Source of the DNA: Aquatica leii | Lineage: Eukaryota; Arthropoda; Insecta; Coleoptera; Lampyridae | DNA: 64,000 nt | NCBI GenBank assembly: GCA_035610365.1 | Contig: CM069432.1 | Location: 229,422,532-229,486,531 of the forward strand | Direction of reading: 5' to 3' | In this document: in pieces, positions 25,086 to 36,299 of the stretch | Layout of the letters: every line of letters starts with the position of its first letter | How positions within the stretch are numbered: position 1 is the stretch's first letter | Program-made: the position numbers and the translations under genes | The notes under the pieces: generated by a model | Told to the model about the DNA's origin: nothing | Seen by the model: the letters and a program-made list of their open reading frames with translations, nothing else | The model's database searches: none

Positions 25086-28000
25086 CAATTTCACTTTAAT
25101 TTTTGTACAATTAATTAGTTAAATAAAAACAATAATAATTAAATTTGCAACTTATTTATTGACGCTAGTAGAACTTTTTATTTTTTTAGTTATGGTAAGT
25201 TTCTCGCAAGTAACAGAATCAGTGTACAGTTTATGGAAATTGAGTCTTAATTTATTATTATTTATGTTTATATAAGAGAATATTATTTAGCATATTCTCT
25301 GCAGCTAGCCAGTATTAAATACAAAAAAATTATTTGATTACGTTTATGATTATAAGCGACTTTCAGCTTAGACCGCGTTAGTGACATTTTCCACTCTGAA
25401 GATGTAAGCTGCAATGGCTTGCGAAACGTCAGTTTGTTTGGGTTCACGAACGACAATACGGCAAAGGCCAAGTTCTAGTTCTTGTTTTGGCTTTCAAGGA
25501 GAGACTAGGACCAAGCCAAGTAATTTTATATTGATTAAGTTTCTTTGAAAATCTGAAGTTAACGGGTTTTTAGTGCAGTAGAAATCAACCTGTTGTTGGG
25601 TTGCAGATGTAAACACATTTAAATACTTTTTTGACAGAAAATGACAGGTTTATGTAACTACTAGGTATTACATACTTGAGTCATACAAAACAGGAAGCAC
25701 AAACGATATCAATAAATAGAAAAGAGTATACCAAGCACAGTACCAAGTATGTATGTGCCAAGTGGTTTGTGCTGCCGAACAAGCATGTTTTGCAATAGTT
25801 TTTTTTTTGACGACGGCTAAAGGTGAAAACTAAACAGCTTTTACTTTCGTTTTTAAACTATTTAGTTCACACACAAATACAAGTAAAAATATCGCAAAAC
25901 TAAGCAAATCTAAAACACGTAGAATATGTCCTATGCTACCTTGTGTAAGCATTGACAAAAACTACAATTACAGAACGATTTTATAAATTTTTCTTTTACA
26001 GTAATGTTGCTGAAACGCTACATTTAACGAATATGTACAATTCAAAAAAATTCAAAATTAGGTTATTTCAAAACGTGTACTAACTAGGTCTATATTGAGT
26101 AAGGTCTATCCTTCTACTTTATATATCAAATTTCGTCAAAGAAAACCAAATTTTTATTCTTATTAAAGATTAAATAAAACTAAATTATGTTTGTTAAAAA
26201 TGGTTTATGTATTTTATTTAACAATTGTGTACTGTAAACAAATACATAGACAATCAAATTTTTTTTCGATGCTTTTAGTTAAAATCAACACATTTAACTT
26301 ATTTATTACAAAACCTGAAACAACATTTTTTTCTTTCATTTTGTTTTTACAAATTTATTAAATATTTCTCAATTTTTATTAGATTTGGTTATAAACCTAT
26401 TTTATGCTTTCTTAACTATTTTTAGAATTGTCTGCATCACTGAACAGATATAGTATTAACATAAAATAACTTAATAATATTTTTGAATGTATAACGTGAA
26501 AAGTCTGTGTTACTACTGGCTTTAAAACTTTTAAGCTATGTCAAAAAACCTTTCTTTATATTAAGCTCTTAATTTAAATCACAAAAATCGTTCATAATGT
26601 TTTTGTATTATAAATATATACCGGGATGTTGTTCGTTTTTTTCTCCGTCGGGGTACAATATTCCTAAAATTCGAAAATTAGATAGATAAACCGCTATTAC
26701 ATAGCACATACTTAAATAGACCATTATATTTATTTCTGTTATTGTGCTGTGATTTGTTTTCTTTGAAGTCGTTTAGTAAATGCAAAAGCGTTGCGTTTTG
26801 GAAACTTTTTCACTATAACATTAGCACTATCACGCCTTTTCTAATCATCTCCTCAATTACAAACCACAAATAATCATTTTTAGTTAATAAAATATAAAGT
26901 ACTTGTTACTTTTATTTTTTAGTAGCAGTAGCCTGTGTTGGTTTGCCTAAAATAAAAAGCCAGATTACACCATCTGTACTATTATTAACTCCATCAAAAG
27001 CATTAATTTTAAATAAACAAATTTGTGTTTTTTAGCACGTTATTGAAAAATAAACGTAAATTTTAAATGTGTAATCAGAAAAACTATTTAGTGTACTATA
27101 AATGTTTTTATATTGCGTAAAGATAAATTATTGAATTTGAAACCGAAAATTAATAGGTACTGCAATCAACTTTTAACCCGATGGTTTCTTAAAGAAAAGT
27201 TAAAACATGAAATAATTTTTAAGATTTTTTTAGAAGATTTGATAGATTGATTGATGTTTATAGATAAAAATCAAGTATAATTTTTTTTGTTATACAATTT
27301 AATATTAAATCAAATATTTCTTTCAAAATTTGTTACTTTTCAAACATGTCAATTACATAGATTATTTAGAATAAACATTAATTATGATAAAAGGATATAT
27401 CTCTGTTTGTAGTAAAAGTAAATGTAACCAAATAAACAAAAATATAAACAAAAAATAACAACAAAGACAATGCATTTTGATCTAATTAAATTATTATTAT
27501 ATTTATATGTAAAATTAAAAATATTTTTAAAATAATCACTCATCGTTGCAAGAAGTGATTGGATCATACTTATTTTAAAATTAAAGTTTTTTGAGTTTTT
27601 ATATGATTATCTACATTATTCACAGAGTAGAAATAATTTTTGTGTGTTGTTAAGATTTTTTTAATTGCTTTAAAATAACCGATTTTGCTTAGTTTTTATA
27701 TTTTTTAAAATTTATTATAAGTTCTTATTTTTTTGTTCAAGAAAAGTTAGTAAATTTATCACGGATATTTTCACATACTCAATTTAAGGTATGGCATAAT
27801 CAAGTAATGTAAAAAAATGGCACTGTTTGTCAAGTTTCTGGATTCTGGCGGAATATAATATCCTTAACGTTCTAAAATTGAAAACAATTCTATATTTATT
27901 TGAATGACAAGGTTACTCATGCTATCGTCAAAAAAATTGGAATTATGTAGTTGTTTTTTTAGCTTTAACAAAATGTAAAAAAGCAGGGTTTAATTTGCCT

Positions 28001-29664
28001 ACTATAATGTTAAGCATAACTTATGTACTTATTCATAGGATTGCATATAAAAAATAAATCGCGTGATCTTAAAATAAATTAAAAATTATTCTACCAAATT
28101 TTTATCTTCTGACAAATGATTATCAAGTTATAATCAGTTTTGCATATAATTATAAGTTGTAGTAGGGTAGTACAAAAAATAGATTTAAAGCAATTTGAAA
28201 TATTTTTTGTATTATATAATATAGTAAAACTCAAATAGTTATACAAAAGAAGTTATAGTAGACAATTAAAATATTATTAACAATTTTAACATAAATATCG
28301 CAGAACCAGATAGGTTTAAATTTATAATCTTCTCATAAATAACAAAAAAATAAGGTCATTAAGCATTTGCCTAATTATCCGTTCTCTGATATTTAAAAAT
28401 TAAATTGTTTCCATTTTTTCAATTACGCACACAAATTAACTACTTTATTTGATTAATCAGATAAAGTAGCACTTATTAATGAAACTACAAAAGCTGTCAC
28501 TTAAGAGATTAAAAAGGACTACTAGTATTCACAAGTATTGTTTATGAAAGAGCTTTGTCGACATGAATGAAATCTGTATAGTAGTAGTAAAATATTCTTG
28601 TTTTGATTAATAAAATAAGTAAGAAATGCCAGTTTTAATTATTATAATTACTAATAATAACTAATGTTTAAAGCGCAGTACGCGTAAGTACTTGTTTTTA
28701 CAGGTTTAACGCTTTTCTTTACTACTTTAACATACTTTACATAGATGCCAAAAATAGAAAAATTTTGTAACAAACATATTGCGTCTTAGGTGTCATTTGC
28801 AATACAATATTTGCATTTGTTAACAAACACAATTTTTTCATCCTTCTTATACCCTTAAAGATTTCAAAATATAGGTAGAAATGTGTGTATTTTGACCAAG
28901 ACCAATGTATTTGTTAGTACCTATTATGTTAGTGTTACTTAATTTTAATTTTGATTAAAGAATGGGTTATATATTCTTAAACATATGTCGAGAATACCGT
29001 TCTTGCTTGTTTTTCAGCATAAAAAAATATGCAAAACCATATTTTTTTAAATTCAAAGCAAATAAAGATATTTAATTTAAAAAAAATTACAACGTTAAGT
29101 TTTTCATCGGTATTTGATTCTGTATTTCAGACTAGTTAATCTAAATTTACTGACAGAACAAAATTTTCCTGAGATACTTTTAGATAAAACCTAACAAATT
29201 TTATTCAAACAGTTTTCGATGTTTTTATTCATTAAGCTGCTCATGTTTAATTTTGAAGTTTTATAAAGTAAAATGCTTTTTTTAATTTTATTTTTGAGAA
29301 CTATTAGTTTATTGTTACAGTTACAAAATGTTGCTAGTTATTTACAATTTTTGCAAGCAAATTTTTTAGTAGCTTACTTTTTTTGAATAAAAATAATTAT
29401 TTTAATATAACGTAAATATCGATAAAAAGTTATTGAAAAAATTTTTAGCACTGCATTGCAATAAATTATTTTATTTATTTTTTGATGACAGCTCGATTAC
29501 CGGGTTTTTAAACGATGCGGATGTAAAGGGCGTTTTGATTCAAGTCTGAATTAATCTGAATCGTGATTAGAAATATCAATTTTATAGACAATTTTTTTTA
29601 TTTTGATACCACCTAACAAAACGAAAGATAAGCTATTTTTTACGAATTTGATATATGAAAATAC
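25086..29664. other. AT-rich DNA without a recognisable gene
   Basis: There are no protein family signatures. The only distinctive item is a CTGAAGA-hairpin-GAAACGTC motif at 25,396-25,430. A 28 bp near-perfect palindrome (TACTTTAT-TGATTAATCA-ATAAAGTA) lies at 28,441-28,468. The rest is low-complexity A/T sequence. Confidence 0.5.
25396..25430 (+). other. Hammerhead-like CTGAAGA...GAAACGTC motif
   Basis: CTGAAGA is followed by a short hairpin (TAAGC / GCTTG) and then CGAAACGTC. Penelope-like retroelements carry hammerhead ribozymes built as CTGATGA, stem II, GAAA and a very short stem III. Here the core has A in place of T (CTGAAGA) and flanking stem I is not evident, so this would be a degenerate relic at best. 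Confidence 0.25.
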
Positions 29665-30032
29665 ACCTATCCCTCGATTTACACGGTACTTGTTTTACAC
29701 GTTTTCGCTTTTACACGGTTTTCCAAATAAATTTTTTTTTGTTTTTATCGCACTCTACTAAACGCTACTGTGATTGAACACGTGCGCTGCGTACACATCT
29801 CAAATAAAACCAGTGTTTCCGTAATATATTACATATATTAACCTGTCAATGCATTTTATTTTTATTTCTGTGTACACCTAAAAATATTGAAAAAAGTCAC
29901 AACTGTTAAATAGCAAAATTATGCATTTTCTGCAAGCTTTTCGATTTACACGGTTTTGACTTGAAAATTTTTAATTTTCGATTTACACGTTTTTCTCAGG
30001 AACGTATCTACCGTGTAAATCGAGGGATAGGT
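29665..30032. mobile_element. 368 bp MITE with CCTATCCCTCG termini
   Basis: The left end ACCTATCCCTCGATTTACAC is matched by its exact reverse complement at 30,009-30,032 (24 bp perfect terminal repeat). TTTACACG recurs subterminally on both sides (near 29,693, 29,710, 29,943 and 29,982). There is no coding potential. TA dinucleotides lie at or within one base of both ends. Termini beginning with CCCTCG-TTTACACGG resemble those of pogo/Tigger-type elements, but this assignment is tentative. Confidence 0.75.
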
Positions 30033-31530
30033 TATATGTAATACATATTATACAACATCATTAAATAATTATTTTGTTGTTTCGATTCAGCAGTTATAAA
30101 ACTGATCTTTCATTTTTGCCGAATTCTTACGTTCTACAAAATGCCGTAGGTACTGACCGCTAAAGTAACAAGCTGCATTAACAAAAAAAATTTTTTTAAT
30201 TAAACCGACTTATGAGAATGTATGTCTCATAGAGTGTCTTTCGGAGATTAAAAAAAAGTTTTTTTGTAATACGTGTGTGCAAATATCTTTTACTTTTATT
30301 CTTGACACTATTTTTTTAGTTTTAAGTTTAAAAAGCAAACAAAGCGATATATACAAATTCATGATGCAAAACTAATTTTTTTGGTTCATAATATCTGTTC
30401 CCTCTTTTCTATTTTTTTGTGTGTTTATTGAATAACTTTTATTACAAAATCTTTTAGTAGTACCTATTTAATTTTTAATTTAACATTGCTTCCTAAAACT
30501 TTTTATCTAAGTATTATCTTTGAACATTATTTTTAAACATTTATAAAAAATGTTAAATTAATGACAATAAATACAATACAGATAATTTTAAACTCGAAAA
30601 CCGTATTCCCGGGCATTACTATAAGTCTTAAAACATAAATATAAAAAAATGTCACATTTAAAACATAATAAGAAAATATGAAAAAACTCACTTAAAATGT
30701 TTTATTATATTTATTTTTTTATATAATAATGCATTGAGATCTTCTATAAACGCAGTAACCAACTGTAATTATTAAACATGATCGGATCCAATTGTAATGA
30801 TACGAGATTAGCGTAGACTATTAGTGTGTAGCACGTGATGTTTTTGAGGTTGTCTTGTACGTGTTTTGTGTGTGACATTAAGAAATGAACAGCGTGTTAC
30901 GTAAATATGGAAGAGAAAGAGTAAAACAATAACAGATACAAAGAGTAGGTGTGCGTCGGTATTAATCAAGAAAAAGCCACGCAACTTGTGTGCTGACAAT
31001 AAATAATGAGCGTATAGGCAAAAATTACTCTTAACAAAACTTCTTGTAAATGCGAAAAACCTAATTATTTTTCATCCATGGTCGTAACACAATTGCGTAC
31101 TCATCAGCGTAATTGACTGGTAAGAAAAGTGAAAGAAATCAAGGTTAGAACTTTAGTATCCCCAATTTTCATATTTTTTATTATTTTACTATAAAAGTTA
31201 GATACATATACCTATGTTTGGTAATACCAGTAGTATTCATTGATATACCTCGGAAGTCCTGAGAAAAAGACTTAATAATAATAAAACTAAACAAATAAAA
31301 TATAAAATTTGAATAAAAGAAGAAAATTCTCATTATCAACCTTGTCAGTAATTTTCAAACAATAAAGAGTTTTGTACCTACAGATTCCAATTTTTTTTAA
31401 AGAAGATCTAAATAAACATTTAAATAACACAACGACGTATCACATTTTACTTTATGGTTAAAACATTTTATCAACTCTTGTTTTTACTTCACTTACTTCA
31501 AACGTTCAGATCACAAACTATAGGTATTTA
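30033..31530. other. No recognisable gene
   Basis: Sequence is AT-rich. A moderately complex patch at about 30,790-31,010 includes a CACGTG box near 30,831, but no coding or repeat assignment is possible. Confidence 0.45.
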
Positions 31531-31653
31531 TGCACTAGGGCGTTATTACGATGATTACGCCCGGAGAGCAGCTTAATGCAGTGCGAGGGCCTTCTGGCTC
31601 GAAGGATGTGTGTTACTTGATGGGCGTAATCATCCAGTAACGCCAGTTGTGCA
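31531..31653. mobile_element. 123 bp hairpin MITE with TA flanks
   Basis: TGCAC-AGGGCGTTA-TACGATGATTACGCCC at the left is mirrored by GGGCGTAATCATCCAGTAACG and GTGCA at the right, giving a stem of about 32 bp with few mismatches. TA flanks both ends (31,529-31,530 and 31,654-31,655). The loop is unusually GC-rich (GCAGTGCGAGGGCCTTCTGG). Confidence 0.6.
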
Positions 31654-31962
31654 TACAAGATTTTATTTATCACTTTATATAAAATTCAAATTAAAAATAA
31701 ACAATTATTTAAGCTTTTATTACAAATATATCTAGTAGTTTAAAAAATCAATAGTTTGACGTTTAATTATTTACTTGTCAAATTGATTTTATAATCACAA
31801 TGAATATGAAAGAATTGCTCAAATATATTGAAAAAATGTAGAAGATAAATAGAAATCTTGTTATCATCAAAATCTAACCAAAAAGCAGGTGAAAATGTAC
31901 ATCACTTTTAAAGAGAGCATTATAAAAGAGTGTTATGAATTCATAATGCCTTCTACATTCAT

Positions 31963-32035
31963 AACGCCTTCTCATAACGCCCTGGTTGTTATGTGTATGT
32001 TTACATATTTCGTATCCTGGGCATTATGAGTAACT
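31963..32035. repeat. ATAACGCC short repeats and hairpin
   Basis: CATAATGCCTTCT, CATAACGCCTTCT and CATAACGCCC follow each other at about 31,940-31,992. CTCATAACGCCC (31,972) then pairs with GGGCATTATGAG at about 32,019-32,031. The shared GGCGTTAT core suggests relation to the 31.5 kb MITE. Confidence 0.4.
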
Positions 32036-32318
32036 TAGTAAGTGTAATATAAAATTGTTTGGTCGTACCTGTCTAATTAAATTTGTTAAATGAATCTGAT
32101 AATATAAACTTTGGTCGCTGTTAAAACTAATTTAAACGTGTTTTTTAATTTTTTTTTTGTTGGGGAGAAGTGCAGAATTAAGATGACTGACATTTTTTTT
32201 TATTACCTCGATATTTCAGTTATGCAAAAAATAACAGTCAATTAGATGATTTAGTTCTTTTCATAGCAAAGCAGCTAAAGCTTTAGGTTTTTTTAGATGA
32301 AGCAAGGTTGAAAGTTGT

Positions 32319-32384
32319 ATTATTATAACCTAAGCGACAATATTATATCGCGAGAGAAATATAAGTCGCCTAGGTTATAATAAT
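32319..32384. repeat. 66 bp inverted repeat
   Basis: The arms ATTATTATAACCTAAGCGAC and GTCGCCTAGGTTATAATAAT (one mismatch) enclose a 26-base loop. It could be a tiny MITE or the footprint of one; there is no coding content. Confidence 0.55.
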
Positions 32385-32940
32385 TCAAGTAAGTTTTTTT
32401 GTGGTTGTGACAAACTAGTTTAATAGAATTAATTTTGACGTAATTGTGATTTAAAACAGAAAAATAAAGAGATAACATAATTTTTTATATGTCAATATCA
32501 CAAAAATTATTTGAAAATATTCTTACTTTAACCATTAGTCATATCTAAAATATATTTATTGCAGTAATATAGTTAAGCGTGAACTTAATTAATTCGTTTA
32601 ATTAACGATTTAAACTTTTGATGAATTAAATTTGTTGGTGAATTATCAGAACATATAAAAATATGATCATTAGTAATTAATAATTCAATATTATTTACCT
32701 GAGGTTAAAAAAGTGCTCATTCACAGCCTTTAATAGTAATAAAAAATAAAATTCAGTTATGATATGGTTAGTGTATAAAAATATATTTACCAATAAAATT
32801 AATTTAGTTTAAAAATACACACTCTGGTGATCAAGGTGGACACCCCCTTGATGACGTCACTGATCATTGATAGTGCAAAGAGCATGCAAGAATAAAAACA
32901 CAAGGTACTTTCAAGCCGATTTCTAAAAAAACACCACAAA

Positions 32941-33537
32941 TATAGTCCTCGCAATTTTACTTTCGATGCACGTCATTAACGTCAGTGACGTAGTTATTCA
33001 ACCATGTTGTCGGTATTATCATGTAAACTTACTCTTTCCGTACATTCTTAATATTACATTGCGAATTACGTTTTCATTAAATGTTTCTACATTCGTAACA
33101 GTTGTACCTACTACGCTTACGTTTTGAGGAGATCTAAGAACCTCGTTGTTAGCAACCGCTGTACATACAGAAATAACTGTAGAATATATGTATGTATTAC
33201 CACAATTTAAATATTATGTAAAAGAGCACTTCTCGCACAGCATTTACTGATATCAATGGACCACCATTATCTCGTTCAAGCTCAAAATAGTACAGTTTTG
33301 TATCAAAAATAATTATAAAAAACAATGAGCACTTTGACATATTACTTTGACGTAAAAAACACAAATTAAATTTGACAGATGCCAACAACGCTGCAACTTT
33401 AGTAAGCACACCAACAACGCGACAAAAAAAAATTCTATAAGACAATTCGGTATTTATTTGTTTTTTGCTATAAATAGGGTGGTATGAATTTTACGTCATT
33501 AATGACGTGCATCGAAAGTTAAATTGCGAGAACTATA
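32941..33537. mobile_element. 597 bp MITE carrying CRE-like ACGTCA motifs
   Basis: The left terminus TATAGTCCTCGCAATTTTAC is mirrored at the right by TTAAATTGCGAGAACTATA; the arms continue with CTTTCGATGCACGTCATTAA for about 45 bp. Flanks are compatible with a TA or TATA duplication. The interior has no transposase. The arms contain ACGTCA repeats, including the 16 bp palindrome ACGTCATTAATGACGT at 33,493-33,508. A consensus TGACGTCA lies just outside at 32,852-32,859. Confidence 0.65.
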
Positions 33538-34139
33538 TATAGTTCTTATTGCTGTTGATCGATTTTACATTCAAAGTATAAATTACGTGTTTTTTTATCA
33601 GAATAAAATACATAATTTTTAGTGTTAAAGAATAAATTCCCAACATTTACATAATATAATTTACGTTTTTATAGTTTTCTCCCAAAATGCAATAATAATT
33701 TTCTTTAGACACTATTCACAGCTTAATAAAACCTACAATAGTCTTTCTACGCAATAATGTAGTATAGAGGAACAATAAATAAACAGATTTAAAAGAATAT
33801 ACGTAATAAGTAATAACCAATCTTTAAAAAAAATTAATTTAGCATAAAAAATTGCAACTAATATTTTCCATCTTTTATTAGATAATTCTTATAAAAATAA
33901 ATACGTTTAGTGCTCTAACTTTAATTTTAGCACTAGCAGAGTTATGAAACATTTTATTAACTTTTTTTTTGTAAACTTTTAAGAAAGGTTTGAACATCTA
34001 ATAGTTTTTTGTGCTACTCTCATCGCAAGCATTAATATTCGTTTTTAAAGTCAATTACTATTTAAGTAGGAGTCTGTATCTAGTGAAAATCTAGAAAAAC
34101 ATTGAAATAGATTATTTTACATTTTAGACTTACATTAGT

Positions 34140-34235
34140 AATATTTGTTACTGCATATACTAATTAAGCTAAGATTTTAAATTCATTGTCAAAGTTGACA
34201 GTTTTTACCAATAATAAATATACTACCAACATGTC
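34140..34235 (+). repeat. Direct repeat flanking the MULE fossil, copy 1
   Basis: TATTTGTTACTGC-TATA, an AATTCATTGTCAA-GTTGACA phrase and AATAAAT-TACTA-CAA are shared in the same order with 35,245-35,360. Divergence is substantial. Confidence 0.5.
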
Positions 34236-34320
34236 ATTTAAAAAAAATAGAATATTAAGCACACTAATAACCTGTAAGGCTCATACCTTACTTAATTGCT
34301 TTTGTTGCGCTAATGTTTTT

Positions 34321-34692
34321 CCATCATATAAATGCAAATTTTCTGTAAGGGGCCATTGTAAATTGTTATTAAATGTTCATTTGTATATCAAAGACCAAAA
34401 AATTGATACGAAGATATACTGGAGGTGTGAACATTATAAAAAATTTTAATATAGTGCTCGTGTTATATCAGTGGACAACGATATTACACAAAAAAAGTGG
34501 CCAGCATGACCATGCAGCTGATGCTGCAGAAATAGAGGCAGCTCAAGTAATGCAAAATGTTAGATAAGATGTAAGACGTTCCCAGGACGCTCCACACTTT
34601 ACATTATTGCAAGCATCTTTAGGATTATCACAGGCAACGTCAGCAAAACTGCTAAAAATGGACAACATGAAAAGGACAACATGAAAAGAACA
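34321..34692 (+). pseudogene. FLYWCH zinc finger plus start of MULE-type transposase (broken)
   Basis: Plus-strand codons read FSVRGHCKLLLNVHLYIKD, then KIYWRCEHYKKF, a stop where the third zinc ligand context should begin, and ARVISVDNDI. A frameshift near 34,500 leads to GQHDHAADAAEIEAAQVM. This is the FLYWCH C2H2 pattern (F-x-x-SxRGxxxLL...YWRC...C...HxH). After a further stop, RRSQDAPHFTLLQASLG and KLLKMDNMKRTT match the linker found between FLYWCH domains and Phantom-type MULE transposases in arthropods. At least two stops and one frameshift, plus loss of a cysteine (TAT for TGT), mean it is dead. No DDE domain follows. Confidence 0.7.
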
Positions 34693-34786
34693 ACATATTT
34701 TTTTTGATCAAGTGATTTTTTTCAGTCTATTGCTGCTTCGATTTAATGACGTTTCGGTCTATTCATCGTGAGTGATTAATTTAATG

Positions 34787-35216
34787 TTCTGGAAAAGTAA
34801 ACTAGCAGGTTTATTTATTGAATACGGTAAAAAATAGAAAAATAAACACACTGAATTATGTTTTTCAAATTTTACAGAGGCAGAAGTTAAAACGTAGATT
34901 AGTTAAATAATATCAAAAAATTGAAATCAAAGCTTCCAAGATTTTAGACACTAATTTGTCGCTACAAGTCGTATCTAAAGAAATACGAAAGTTTTCAGAA
35001 GGGTTTAATGAATAAAACAAAATTAGTATACAAATGTTATTATAAATTTAAAAAAAAAAAAATGAGAAAGTAGAATAAAATATATACCCTAAGTTTTAAA
35101 AAATTGAGTTCGTCACTATTACAGAAAGAGTATATATCAAAAAATAATTTTATTAAACAGAAGAAGTTTTTTTTACCGCATTTAATTAATAAAGACGCCA
35201 GTTTAGTTTTCCAGAA
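34787..35216. mobile_element. 430 bp inverted-repeat element
   Basis: TTCTGGAAAAGTAAACTAGC and its continuation TTTATTTATTGAATACGGTAAAAAA on the left match the reverse complement of 35,167-35,216 with about 80% identity over 50 bp. It lacks an open frame and lies immediately downstream of the FLYWCH/MULE fossil, so it could be a MITE or the disrupted terminus of that element. Confidence 0.5.
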
Positions 35217-35244
35217 TGTTGAATTACCCGCTATATATTGGAGT

Positions 35245-35360
35245 TGGTAGTATTTGTTACTGCGTATAGTAATATTTACTAATTTTAGATTTTTAATTAA
35301 TTGTCAACGTTGACAAGTTTTGCTAGTTAATAAATGAAGTACTAACATTACAATTGTCAT
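35245..35360 (+). repeat. Direct repeat flanking the MULE fossil, copy 2
   Basis: This is the partner of 34,140-34,235, with TATTTGTTACTGCGTATA followed by TTAATTGTCAACGTTGACAA. The two copies bracket about 1.0 kb that contains the FLYWCH fragment and the 430 bp inverted-repeat element. Confidence 0.5.
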
Positions 35361-36299
35361 GTTTTCAATACCAGTTTTTTTAATGTTTTAAAAAAAATTA
35401 TTCATGCTTCACTTTCGATGCTTAGTGACATAAATTACTATTTGTGTTTGATTATTTGGTTGCTTTCTATGACGGTTTTACAAATGTAAACAAAAAAAGA
35501 TAAAGCAACAAACAACATTGTCAACACTTAATTTATAATGATAAAAAACCAGTATGGATTTGCTAGCTATTACATTGTTTTTTATTTTTTTATTTTTTTA
35601 TTTTTACTCGACCAAAGAACCGATTTACTTCTCAAAAATAATATATTTTCCAAATGAGAGTACGCAATAATAGCATTTATTCGATAGAATACGTAACATG
35701 ATAACATGAATCCTTTAAACCGAAACAAATCTGATTTTATTCATGTTTGGGCTTGAAATTTGGCTTGCAACGAGCCAACGAGCGAACAAGCGTTTCTTGC
35801 AATGTACGAAACTTTATATATTTAAGCGCTGCATCGGTCGCGATTTCATTTGTTACCTGATGCCCGATCGATAATTAACTTAGCGAAGTGAAAAAGTGCA
35901 TGAGGTAAAAGATATCTGCTTTTAAAACTTTAGTTTTTTGTAGTTTTACAGACTTTATAGTGTTGTGTTTTGTGTTGTGAATTAAGGTAAGTTCATCTAA
36001 AATCTATTTTTATTTTAGATTTATTAAAACATTAAAAACCAAAAACTTGCATCTAAAAAATCCTTTTATCTTTGATTTTATAAACATTATTGTTAATTAA
36101 AGTAAAATCAAAGAGAATAATTAATAAGCAATAATATTACTATTTATACAAATTTATAAATTTTGAAATAACTTGAAATATGTAATGTTGAAAAAATACT
36201 TTCGAGTTTGAGTTTGAGACGTCGAAACATTTCCAATTTTTCTGAATAATTTGTTTACTTACGTATTAATTTCTTTACAACAGAAAGAACAGAAAAACC

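Noticed and set aside
33197..33445. 82-codon minus-strand frame in the ACGTCA-bearing MITE.
   Set aside because: Non-autonomous element interior with no transposase motif.
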